From Prolixibacteraceae bacterium UBA6162 (GTDB taxonomy: Bacteria; Bacteroidota; Bacteroidia; Bacteroidales; Prolixibacteraceae): DNA of 6,116 nt. Below are positions 1-5,579 of this stretch, one piece after another (position 1 is the first letter of the stretch; each line of letters begins with the position of its first letter). The stretch spans positions 1 through 6,116 of the forward strand of contig DIUI01000018.1 in NCBI GenBank assembly GCA_002428215.1, in the 5' to 3' direction. Position numbers and translations under genes: made by a program. Below the pieces are notes generated by a model, which saw nothing but the letters and a program-made list of their open reading frames with translations, did no database searches and was not told the DNA's origin.

Positions 1-96
1 CAGCACATTACTGCATCCGAAAAGCTGTTTCTTCCCTATCCGGGTAAGGAGAAGATAATAGACGCTTACAATGAATTTTACGACAAGGTTTCGTGA
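1..96 (+). CDS. C-terminal end of a probable glycogen/starch synthase (partial)
   Basis: The frame is open from the first base and stops at TGA 94-96, leaving 31 residues with no start in the window. The tail reads IIDAYNEFYDKVS. From memory this closely resembles the end of the short glycogen/starch synthase-like glycosyltransferase of Bacteroidetes, which ends in a DAYN-FYDKV type motif and is often followed by a DUF4270 gene, as here. Such enzymes belong to the GT-B type starch synthase family and would use ADP- or UDP-glucose to extend alpha-glucan in the cytoplasm, but no catalytic residue lies in the visible part. The identification therefore rests on a short tail plus gene order. The next gene starts 35 bp after the stop. 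Confidence 0.6.
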   Translation, partial: QHITASEKLFLPYPGKEKIIDAYNEFYDKVS

Positions 97-103
97 AATA
101 GTG

Positions 104-111
104 TACTTTTG
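104..111 (+). promoter_or_regulatory. Bacteroidetes -7 promoter box upstream of the DUF4270 gene
   Basis: TACTTTTG matches the Bacteroidetes primary-sigma -7 consensus TAnnTTTG exactly. It lies in the 35-bp gap between the preceding stop codon and the ATG at 132, so transcription would begin near 115-119 with a leader of about 15 nt. I see no good -33 TTTG at the usual spacing of about 19 nt; the nearest TTTA, at 77-80, is 23 nt away. The same octamer serves as the predicted -7 box of dtd. Confidence 0.5.
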
Positions 112-131
112 CCCCGACAAACTGATAGTTA

Positions 132-1442
132 ATGAGACAATTGTTTAAATGGCAGTTTTTGCCTTTCGTTTTTTTGGCTCTCCTTATTGCTGCGTCTTGT
201 AACGACCGTGGCGATGTAGGTCTTGAGCTCCTTCCTACTTCCGACCTTGTGGTAGTGGGCAACTATTTGCAAAAAGAGGGAATCAGAGCCTACACATTTA
301 CCGATGATACCGTGCGTACCGATGAACCCCAGAAAACTATGCTGGGAAGCTTTAATGACCCCCTCTTCGGCCACACTCAAATTGATGCTGCCTTACAATT
401 CAGGCTTACCTCGTTCCCATTATTTGGAACCAACGCGGTAGCCGACTCCATAATTTTCTTTTTCTACTACCGAACTGTGTACGGCGACACCTCAACCGTT
501 CAGCGCATAAGGGTTTTCGAACTTGAGCAGGCCATAAACCCCGATGCCACCTACTACAGTACCGACGACCTAAGTACTTATGCTGCAAATACACCGTTGG
601 CTGAATTCGACTTTAAGCCAAAGGTTGCGCTCGATTCATTGCGTAAGGATACTTTATACCAGCTTGGAAAGGTTAAACTCGACATCTCTCTGGCTGAAAA
701 ACTGCTGAAGGCCGATTCGCTCAATATGGTGAACAACGAGGTTTTTCTCAACTACTTTAAAGGTCTCTACTTTCAACCCGAACGAATTAGCGAGGGGGGA
801 GCCATCGTTTCACTCGAACTTATCCCCACCAGCGCGTTTCAGGGGTCTGCCTTGGTACTTTACTACCACAACGATACCGACACGCTGGCCTCTAATGCCT
901 ATTTTGTAACCGATTTTAGCGCCAGGGTAAATACTTATCGTCACGATTATTCTTCAACGGCCTTTTACCAGCAACTGAACAAGGAAACTACTGTCGATTC
1001 GCTTATATATGTACAATCGACCGGCGGCCTCAAGTCGAAGATCTACATCCCCGGCCTCGAAAACTGGCGTGACTCTCTAAATATTGCCATCAACAAAGCG
1101 GAGTTGGTTTTTCAGGTCGATACCACCCTCTCCGATTACAAGAACTACCCCCTCCCAAGTCAGCTGTTCCTGACCTTTATCGACGACAACGGGCAGGAAA
1201 GACTACCTTCCGACTATTCATTCTACCCGGTTTATTACGGAGGATTTCTGCTGAGCGATTTTACCTACCGCTTCAACATTACACAGCACATGCAAGGCAT
1301 TATAAAGAACCGAACCAACAACAACGGCTTCTACCTTACCACCGTATATAAGAACAATCAGATGCGGCGGGCTGTGCTTAAAGGCGCCAACAGCGATCAC
1401 GGAATCAGGTTTGTTGTTACCTATTCGAAGCTTTTACAGTAG
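132..1442 (+). CDS. DUF4270 family lipoprotein
   Basis: A 436-residue exported lipoprotein of a Bacteroidetes-specific family of unknown function. The N terminus has a lipoprotein signal peptide: basic residues R2 and K6, a hydrophobic core at about 9-19, and a lipobox ending IAASC with the lipidated cysteine at C23. The mature protein begins NDRGDVGLELLP; a VG-LLP-like motif just after the cysteine is how DUF4270 proteins typically start. The rest is rich in aromatic and polar residues with alternating hydrophobic patterns suggesting beta strands, and has no transmembrane helix. It ends in a strand-like RFVVTYSKLLQ. No catalytic motif was recognised. The start is the first ATG after the preceding stop and places the signal peptide at the terminus. 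Its position behind a glycogen synthase-like gene recurs in Bacteroidetes, but no functional link is established. Whether it faces the periplasm or the cell surface cannot be told. Confidence 0.85.
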   Translation: MRQLFKWQFLPFVFLALLIAASCNDRGDVGLELLPTSDLVVVGNYLQKEGIRAYTFTDDTVRTDEPQKTMLGSFNDPLFGHTQIDAALQFRLTSFPLFGTNAVADSIIFFFYYRTVYGDTSTVQRIRVFELEQAINPDATYYSTDDLSTYAANTPLAEFDFKPKVALDSLRKDTLYQLGKVKLDISLAEKLLKADSLNMVNNEVFLNYFKGLYFQPERISEGGAIVSLELIPTSAFQGSALVLYYHNDTDTLASNAYFVTDFSARVNTYRHDYSSTAFYQQLNKETTVDSLIYVQSTGGLKSKIYIPGLENWRDSLNIAINKAELVFQVDTTLSDYKNYPLPSQLFLTFIDDNGQERLPSDYSFYPVYYGGFLLSDFTYRFNITQHMQGIIKNRTNNNGFYLTTVYKNNQMRRAVLKGANSDHGIRFVVTYSKLLQ

Positions 1443-1506
1443 CGCGGGTATCTGAAGCACCTGTTCCTTCATCCAAACTTTAACAACCTCCTTAAGCTGT
1501 CTGCCC

Positions 1507-2538
1507 ATGAAACTTGGCAACCTCGATTTAGGACCTATGCCGCTATTTCTGGCCCCAATGGAGGATGTAACGTATAAATCGTTTCGCCATATGTGTAAAA
1601 AGTATGGCGCCGATGTTATGTACACCGAGTTTGTTTCGTCGGATGCTCTTGCAAGAAACGATGCCCGTAGCTCCAGAAAAATGACCCTCTTCCAATTCGA
1701 CCGGCCTGTGGGTATTCAGCTCTATGGACACGATGAAGAGCTGATGGTAAAGGCAGCCAAACTGGCAGAAGAGGTATCGCCTGATTTTATTGATCTGAAT
1801 TTCGGATGTCCGGTAAAAAAAATTGTACGAAGGGGAGCCGGAGCGGCCATGCTGCTCGATCTGCCCAGAATGCAAAGCATGGCAAACGCCATTGTTAAGG
1901 CAGTAAATATACCTGTAACCGCTAAAACCCGGCTGGGATGGGATGACCATAACAAACCGGTAGTTGAAGCTGCTCTCCGATTGCAGGATGCCGGAATCGT
2001 TGCACTGGCGATCCACGGACGCACCCGCGATCAGATTTACTCAGGCATGGCCGACTGGAGTCTTATCGGGGAAGTGAAAAACCACCCCGGAATAAACATC
2101 CCTATCATCGGAAACGGCGATCTCTATCATCCTAACGTGGCTGCCCAAAGGCTGAAAGAAACCGGGGTCGATGGGCTGATGATTGGACGACCCTCAATTG
2201 GACGACCCTGGATATTCAGGGAGATGAAACACTATTTAGAAACAGGAGTAGCTTTGCCCCCACCCTTGGTTCCGGAAATTGTGGAGAATGTGCGGGAACA
2301 ACTAAGTCTAAGCATCGGATGGAAAGAAAACGAATATGCAGGAATACGTCAGATGAGACGGCATATGGCACGCTATTTTCCCGGGCTTCCCGATTTTAAT
2401 GCACTTCGGATAGCCTTGCTGCAGGCATCTAACTATGAGGAACTCGATAAAATTCTCGATAAAATTGCCCGCCAATACCACAATGTGAGGGTGAATTATA
2501 CGCCGGATTACCCCGACTTTGCCGATAGTCAGGATTAA
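1507..2538 (+). CDS. dusB: tRNA-dihydrouridine synthase B
   Basis: An FMN- and NADPH-dependent enzyme of 343 residues that reduces specific uridines in the tRNA D-loop to dihydrouridine (position 17 for E. coli DusB; the site in this organism is inferred). The TIM-barrel motifs appear in order: the FMN-contacting APMEDVT at 16-22, DLNFGCP at 96-102 with catalytic C101, the G-G-AAML stretch to 116, VTAKTRLGW at 137-145 with K140 and R142, IHGRTRDQIYSG at 169-180 with H170, GNGDL at 202-206, and the phosphate-binding MIGR at 225-228 followed by PWIF. The C-terminal helical domain follows, with MRRHMARYFPGLP at 283-295. The ATG at 1507 is the first possible start after the in-frame stop at 1453-1455. 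It lies 64 bp after the DUF4270 gene with no clear promoter between, so readthrough is plausible. An LDKI-LDKI duplication lies in the last helix. Confidence 0.95.
   Translation: MKLGNLDLGPMPLFLAPMEDVTYKSFRHMCKKYGADVMYTEFVSSDALARNDARSSRKMTLFQFDRPVGIQLYGHDEELMVKAAKLAEEVSPDFIDLNFGCPVKKIVRRGAGAAMLLDLPRMQSMANAIVKAVNIPVTAKTRLGWDDHNKPVVEAALRLQDAGIVALAIHGRTRDQIYSGMADWSLIGEVKNHPGINIPIIGNGDLYHPNVAAQRLKETGVDGLMIGRPSIGRPWIFREMKHYLETGVALPPPLVPEIVENVREQLSLSIGWKENEYAGIRQMRRHMARYFPGLPDFNALRIALLQASNYEELDKILDKIARQYHNVRVNYTPDYPDFADSQD
2182..2209 (+). repeat. 13-bp direct repeat inside dusB (period 15)
   Basis: ATTGGACGACCCT occurs at 2182-2194 and again at 2197-2209. The copies encode the two IGRP units of the MIGRPSIGRPWIF phosphate-binding segment. 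Family members have the same spacing here (IGR-x-x-IG-PW), so this is probably repeated codon choice, not an insertion. Confidence 0.7.
2443..2466 (+). repeat. Perfect 12-bp tandem duplication inside dusB
   Basis: CTCGATAAAATT is present twice with no gap (2443-2454 and 2455-2466), in frame, giving LDKI-LDKI at residues 313-320 in the C-terminal helical domain. An identical tandem copy at DNA level suggests a recent slippage event, though the codons could also have converged. Twelve bases is four residues, about one helical turn, so the fold should tolerate it. Confidence 0.75.
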
Positions 2539-2567
2539 ACCCCGACGCCATGGTGCACAATAAATAT

Positions 2568-2575
2568 TACCTTTG
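2568..2575 (+). promoter_or_regulatory. Bacteroidetes -7 promoter box for the prenyl synthase gene
   Basis: TACCTTTG is an exact match to TAnnTTTG, located 30 bp after the dusB stop. Transcription would start near 2580-2584, leaving a leader of about 50 nt to the ATG at 2635 or about 155 nt to the preferred ATG at 2740. There is no matching -33 element at 19-20 nt spacing, so this is supported by the -7 box only. Confidence 0.45.
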
Positions 2576-2618
2576 CAACGGCAAAAAGCCATCCTGACAT
2601 AGTTCTGATCGACGGCAT

Positions 2619-2632
2619 GTTATTTGAATAAC
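2619..2632. repeat. 14-bp palindrome just before the ATG at 2635
   Basis: GTTATT and AATAAC form perfect 6-bp arms around the central TG. The palindrome ends two bases before the upstream candidate ATG of the prenyl synthase frame and lies downstream of the predicted -7 box at 2568-2575. It could be a small operator or a weak leader hairpin. It is short and AT-rich, so chance is a fair explanation. Confidence 0.35.
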
Positions 2633-2695
2633 CAATGCTTACCGGGGCAAAATTCTCGCTCCCGATCAGAAAAATGAACCTTCAGTCTGTCCTTG

Positions 2696-2703
2696 TAGAA
2701 TTG
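2696..2703 (+). promoter_or_regulatory. Possible second -7 box upstream of the ATG at 2740
   Basis: TAGAATTG differs from TAnnTTTG at one position and lies 36 bp before the ATG at 2740, which would give a leader of about 30 nt. No -33 element is evident. If used, this promoter would exclude the ATG at 2635 from the message and fix the shorter protein start. Confidence 0.2.
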
Positions 2704-2739
2704 CAAAAACAGATTGTCAGAAAAATTTATACGCCAAAA

Positions 2740-3714
2740 ATGGCCACATTACAAGACATAAAAGCTCCTATAGCCGAAGATCTGAAGGCCTTCGAACCCT
2801 TTTTTAAGGCTTCACTTAAAGGAGAAGTTCCCTTACTGAATACAATTCTGAACTACCTCTACCGCACCAAAGGGAAACAGCTTCGGCCGATGTTTGTATT
2901 TCTTTCGGCAAAGCTCTTTGCCGATACAAACCCTATGTCGCAGGTTGCAGCATGTTCAGTAGAGCTGCTGCATACCGCCACGCTTGTTCACGACGACGTG
3001 GTTGATGAAGCCTACGAAAGAAGAGGTGTATTCTCGGTAAATGCGCTGTGGAAAAACAAACTGGCAGTGCTTGTTGGCGACTTTATCCTCGCACAGGGAT
3101 TGCTATTGCAACTCAAAAATCAACAGTATGGATTTCTGCAGCTTATTTCACGGGCAGTGCAGGATATGGCCGAAGGTGAGATACTGCAAATAAAAAAGAG
3201 CCGCAAGCTCGACATCGATACCGAGACTTACTTTGAAATTATCCGTAAAAAAACAGCCTCACTCATTGCAACCTCTATGGCCATTGGTGCTGCATCGGTA
3301 ACCAACGATGATGCAGTAATCGAAAAGATGTACAGTATTGGCCAGGATGCAGGAATTGCCTTTCAGATTAAGGACGACATTTTCGACTATCAGTCGAAAG
3401 GCCTGATTGGCAAACCTACCGGCAACGACATAAAAGAGAAGAAGATTACCCTGCCCTTACTGCACATTCTCAACAGTGCCAGCAAATCGGAAAAATCGGA
3501 AATTTTGCGGAAAATTAAGCGCAAAAATAAAAATGCAGAGGCAGTAAGCGAACTGGTTCAGATGGTAGTGGAACGCGGCGGTATTGAGTTTGCCACCCAA
3601 AAAATGAACGAGTTCAAGGAGAAAGCGGTCGACGCCCTGCTCGAATTTCCGGAAAGCGAAGCCCGGCAATCGCTGATCGACCTTATGAACTACATCACTA
3701 CCCGAAACAAGTAG
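2740..3714 (+). CDS. Long-chain trans-polyprenyl diphosphate synthase
   Basis: A cytoplasmic all-helical enzyme that adds several isopentenyl diphosphates in trans to an allylic primer, most likely giving the side chain of menaquinone. From the ATG at 2740 it has 324 residues, the usual family length. Visible motifs are GKQLRP at 45-50, the first aspartate-rich motif DDVVD at 85-89, the K171-T pair in RKKTAS, and the second aspartate-rich motif KDDIFD at 211-216 (D212, D213, D216), all intact. The fifth residue before the first motif is a small Ala (A80), as in long-chain enzymes; short-chain enzymes carry aromatic residues there. An in-frame ATG at 2635 would add 35 residues, MLTGAKF..., that I do not recognise in the family, whereas MATLQDIKAPIAEDL from 2740 aligns with usual N termini. 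The exact chain length is not decidable; symbols such as ispB or hepT would be guesses. Confidence 0.9.
   Translation: MATLQDIKAPIAEDLKAFEPFFKASLKGEVPLLNTILNYLYRTKGKQLRPMFVFLSAKLFADTNPMSQVAACSVELLHTATLVHDDVVDEAYERRGVFSVNALWKNKLAVLVGDFILAQGLLLQLKNQQYGFLQLISRAVQDMAEGEILQIKKSRKLDIDTETYFEIIRKKTASLIATSMAIGAASVTNDDAVIEKMYSIGQDAGIAFQIKDDIFDYQSKGLIGKPTGNDIKEKKITLPLLHILNSASKSEKSEILRKIKRKNKNAEAVSELVQMVVERGGIEFATQKMNEFKEKAVDALLEFPESEARQSLIDLMNYITTRNK
3484..3501 (+). repeat. Perfect 9-bp tandem duplication inside the prenyl synthase gene
   Basis: AAATCGGAA occurs twice without a gap, in frame, encoding KSE-KSE at residues 249-254 of the 324-residue protein. It lies in a lysine-rich, probably surface-exposed loop past the second aspartate-rich motif, where a three-residue duplication should be harmless. 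It resembles the 12-bp duplication in dusB. Confidence 0.65.
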
Positions 3715-3741
3715 TCAAAATTCACATCTGCAAAAATGGAT

Positions 3742-3808
3742 GCCTCCTGAAACGGGGGTCTCATTTCAGCTATTGGCATACATCGTAATGAAACCTGAAA
3801 ATCAGTTT
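3742..3808. terminator. Weak hairpins between convergent genes (possible bidirectional terminator)
   Basis: The 104 bp between the prenyl synthase stop and the deoC stop carry no gene. Possible hairpins are G-CCTCC (3742-3747) with GGGGG-T (3754-3759) around a 6-nt loop using G:T pairs; a competing CTGAAA (3747-3752) with TTTCAG (3764-3769); and AAA-C-CTGA (3791-3798, one bulged C) with TCAGTTT (3802-3808) around an AAA loop. None is followed by a clear T tract, so a factor-independent terminator is only suggested by the position between converging genes. Confidence 0.3.
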
Positions 3809-3818
3809 GACACGACTA

Positions 3819-4670
3819 CTAAAAGTGTATAGTTTCTGATCCCTGAAGTTCGGTAAGCAAATTATTGGCCAACCGGCTGGCACCAATCCTGAAGAGATGA
3901 GGGGTAATCCACTTCGAACCCAGAACCTCTCTGACTATTTGAAGATAAAGCAGGGCATCGGTAGGCGTTACAATTCCTCCGGCAGGTTTAAATCCCCGCA
4001 TTTCGCCGGTAGTTTCGTGCCAGTACTTTAGGGCGTGGCACATTACCACCGCAGCTTCGGGCGTCGCCGCAACGGCCATTTTTCCGGTCGAGGTTTTGAT
4101 GAAATCGGCTCCCGCACGTAGAGAAAGCACCGATGCCTGCCAGATTGCTTCGGCCGACGGCAACACCCCTGTCTCAAGAATAACTTTAAGATGTGCATCG
4201 CCAATGGCATGTTTAACCGCGGCGATCTCTCTGGTACATTCGTCTATATTTCCCTCCAGAAAAGCCCATAACGGGAGTACAATATCTATTTCGTCGGCTC
4301 CTGCAACAACAGCCATGCGCGCCTCTTCGGTCTTTAAAGAAAGCCAGGTCATAGAAGAGGGAAAACCACCGGCAACGGCAGCAATGCTTACCGAATCTAC
4401 TGCCAGATGCTCCCTTACTACCTGCACCATATTAGGATATACACAAATGGCAGCTACATTTTCAAGGGTGGGAAACTGAACCGAAAAGGCATTCACCTTT
4501 TGGGTAAATTGTGCTACATGCCCTACCGTGTCGGTAGAATTGAGGGTGGTTAAATCAATACATGCCAATGCCGATTGCAAGTCGCCTTGCGAGAACGAAA
4601 TAGATTCCCTGCTGCGGGTTACAATTGCATCAATTGCACTGGAGGTAAGCTCAAATTGAGGAATGTTCAT
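3819..4670 (-). CDS. deoC: Deoxyribose-phosphate aldolase
   Basis: A cytoplasmic class I aldolase of 283 residues that splits 2-deoxy-D-ribose 5-phosphate into acetaldehyde and glyceraldehyde 3-phosphate, the last step of deoxynucleoside catabolism. Active-site motifs are intact: ICVYP at 75-79 with C76, DEIDIVLP at 126-133 with the proton-relay aspartate D129, FIKTSTG at 190-196 with Schiff-base lysine K192, and GFKPAGG at 226-232 with the second lysine K228. The N-terminal segment before the conserved ID-T-L region makes it longer than the roughly 250-260 residue enterobacterial type, in line with Bacteroidetes members. The ATG is only 4 nt after the stop of the upstream MazG-like gene, which points to a shared message and probable translational coupling. 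It is the last gene of the dtd - MazG - deoC operon and converges on the prenyl synthase gene. Confidence 0.95.
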   Translation of the reverse strand: MNIPQFELTSSAIDAIVTRSRESISFSQGDLQSALACIDLTTLNSTDTVGHVAQFTQKVNAFSVQFPTLENVAAICVYPNMVQVVREHLAVDSVSIAAVAGGFPSSMTWLSLKTEEARMAVVAGADEIDIVLPLWAFLEGNIDECTREIAAVKHAIGDAHLKVILETGVLPSAEAIWQASVLSLRAGADFIKTSTGKMAVAATPEAAVVMCHALKYWHETTGEMRGFKPAGGIVTPTDALLYLQIVREVLGSKWITPHLFRIGASRLANNLLTELQGSETIHF

Positions 4671-4674
4671 AGGG

Positions 4675-5010
4675 CTATGTATTAAGTTTATCGTTATTCT
4701 TGTGTCGCTCGGCGTCGCGGGCTGTTTTCTTTTCGATATTTTTTACAAATGCCGAAGTAAGGTCTACCCCGGTCTGATTGGCAAGACAGATAAGCACCCA
4801 AAGTACATCGGCCATTTCGTCGCCAAGATCCTTATTCAAATCACTCTTTTTAAACGACTGATCGCCATAGGTACGGGCCATAATCCGGGCAAGCTCACCC
4901 ACCTCTTCGGTCAGAATGGCCATATTGGTCAATTCATTAAAATATCTGACTCCATAGGTCGATATCCAGCGATCGACCATCTTTTGAGCCTCTTGTATTG
5001 TTATCTCCAT
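4675..5010 (-). CDS. MazG-like nucleotide pyrophosphohydrolase
   Basis: A single-domain all-alpha NTP pyrophosphohydrolase of 111 residues, expected to act as a dimer or tetramer and to hydrolyse (d)NTPs to the monophosphate and pyrophosphate with Mg2+. The MazG metal-binding signature is complete: EEVGE at 35-39 (E35, E36, E39), then EMAD at 65-68 (E65, D68), followed by the helix VLWVLICLANQTGVDL. It is the short form common in Bacteroidetes, not the tandem-domain E. coli MazG. Its substrate cannot be read from sequence; related small enzymes remove non-canonical or damaged nucleotides. The start ATG at 5010 follows a predicted internal promoter, and the stop lies 4 nt before deoC. The sequence MEITIQEAQ at the start agrees with the family. 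Confidence 0.9.
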   Translation of the reverse strand: MEITIQEAQKMVDRWISTYGVRYFNELTNMAILTEEVGELARIMARTYGDQSFKKSDLNKDLGDEMADVLWVLICLANQTGVDLTSAFVKNIEKKTARDAERHKNNDKLNT

Positions 5011-5036
5011 ACCGGATGTGCCATTTATTTGTTTAG

Positions 5037-5067
5037 CAAAGATAGCGTTATCGGCAATCGCTCTAAA
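5037..5067 (-). promoter_or_regulatory. Predicted internal promoter for the MazG-like gene and deoC
   Basis: On the minus strand TATCTTTG (5044 to 5037) matches TAnnTTTG exactly, and TTTA (5067 to 5064) sits 19 nt upstream, one base off the -33 TTTG. The start would be near 5029-5033, leaving a leader of about 20 nt before the ATG at 5010. The -33 element overlaps the dtd stop codon. This would let the last two genes be expressed apart from dtd. Confidence 0.5.
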
Positions 5068-5518
5068 AGTCTTTGTTACGGGTGTCGAAAATAATCGTCA
5101 CCGGGCCATCATTTACCAGACTAACCTGCATATTTGCACCAAAAACGCCGGTACCAACACGCTTTGTAAGCTGAGTCTCCAGCATCGAAACAAACACTTC
5201 GTACAATGGAATAGCCACTTCAGGCCTGGCCGCTCTGATGTAGGAGGGCCGGTTGCCCTTTTTGGTCGAGGCATGCAGGGTAAACTGACTAACTACCAAA
5301 GCCTCGCCCTCAATGTCGGTCAGGCAGAGATTCATCACCCCTTCACTGTCATCGAAAATTCGTAACTGTACTATTTTTCTAACCAGCCAATCAATATCCT
5401 CCGCTCCATCGGAGGTTTCGATGCCCAGTAAAAGCAACAAACCCTTTCCAATAGCAGCATTGGTCCGGCCTTCGATGTCAACCTTTGCGGAGCTAACCCG
5501 CTGCACAACAACCCTCAT
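5063..5518 (-). CDS. dtd: D-aminoacyl-tRNA deacylase
   Basis: A homodimeric proofreading enzyme that frees D-amino acids from mischarged tRNA (first known with D-Tyr-tRNA), and also removes glycine from tRNA-Ala in studied members. From the ATG at 5518 it has 151 residues, the usual length, and starts MRVVVQRVSSA as the family does. Active-site motifs are SQFT at 77-80 and the Gly-Pro dipeptide of NDGPVT at 138-139, which supplies chiral selection across the dimer; G-FGANM-VSL precedes it. The frame can be extended five codons to a TTG at 5533, but that codon falls at the predicted transcription start and adds residues outside the family, so ATG 5518 is chosen. It is the first gene of the operon; the MazG-like gene begins 52 bp downstream. 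Confidence 0.95.
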   Translation of the reverse strand: MRVVVQRVSSAKVDIEGRTNAAIGKGLLLLLGIETSDGAEDIDWLVRKIVQLRIFDDSEGVMNLCLTDIEGEALVVSQFTLHASTKKGNRPSYIRAARPEVAIPLYEVFVSMLETQLTKRVGTGVFGANMQVSLVNDGPVTIIFDTRNKDF

Positions 5519-5540
5519 AAAAGGCGATTTCAATTCTATT

Positions 5541-5571
5541 CAAAAGTAGGCATTTTAACCCCTCATTCGAA
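5541..5571 (-). promoter_or_regulatory. Predicted dtd promoter
   Basis: On the minus strand TACTTTTG (5548 to 5541) is an exact TAnnTTTG -7 box. TTCG (5571 to 5568) lies exactly 19 nt upstream and differs from the -33 consensus TTTG by one base. Transcription would begin near 5533-5537, giving a leader of about 15-20 nt to the ATG at 5518. The -33 element is inside a 22-bp palindrome. Confidence 0.6.
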
Positions 5572-5579
5572 TCCGGGGT
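5558..5579. promoter_or_regulatory. Imperfect 22-bp palindrome over the dtd promoter (operator candidate)
   Basis: Outer arms ACCCC (5558-5562) and GGGGT (5575-5579) flank a perfect central palindrome ATTCGAAT (5565-5572); only the two-base steps TC (5563-5564) and CC (5573-5574) fail to match. Nine of eleven base pairs are symmetric. The centre falls on the -33 element of the predicted dtd promoter, upstream of the transcription start, so it would work as DNA, for example as a dimeric repressor site, and not as a transcript hairpin. No protein known to bind it is encoded in the window. Confidence 0.4.

Noticed and set aside
1434..1494. On the minus strand TAAGGAGG (1494 to 1487) looks like a strong Shine-Dalgarno site before a 12-codon frame (ATG at 1472, stop at 1434-1436).
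   Set aside because: The spacing to the ATG is about 15 nt, Bacteroidetes seldom use such sites, and the frame runs against the flanking genes with no sign of a product.
1543..2024. Two long minus-strand reading frames opposite dusB.
   Set aside because: dusB has every family motif in this stretch; the antisense frames show no domain and no start signals.
2182..2209. The 13-bp direct repeat in dusB as a possible insertion.
   Set aside because: The repeated IGRP units fall where the family normally has IGR-x-x-IG-PW at the same spacing, so nothing has been added.
4096..4479. Long plus-strand reading frame of 127 codons inside deoC, and a similar 143-codon one across the MazG-like gene (4663-5094).
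   Set aside because: Both lie opposite genes with intact catalytic motifs and have no recognisable domain; they are antisense shadows.
5063..5533. The longer dtd frame starting at TTG 5533.
   Set aside because: The family begins at MRVVVQRV, which is the ATG at 5518, and the TTG coincides with the predicted transcription start.
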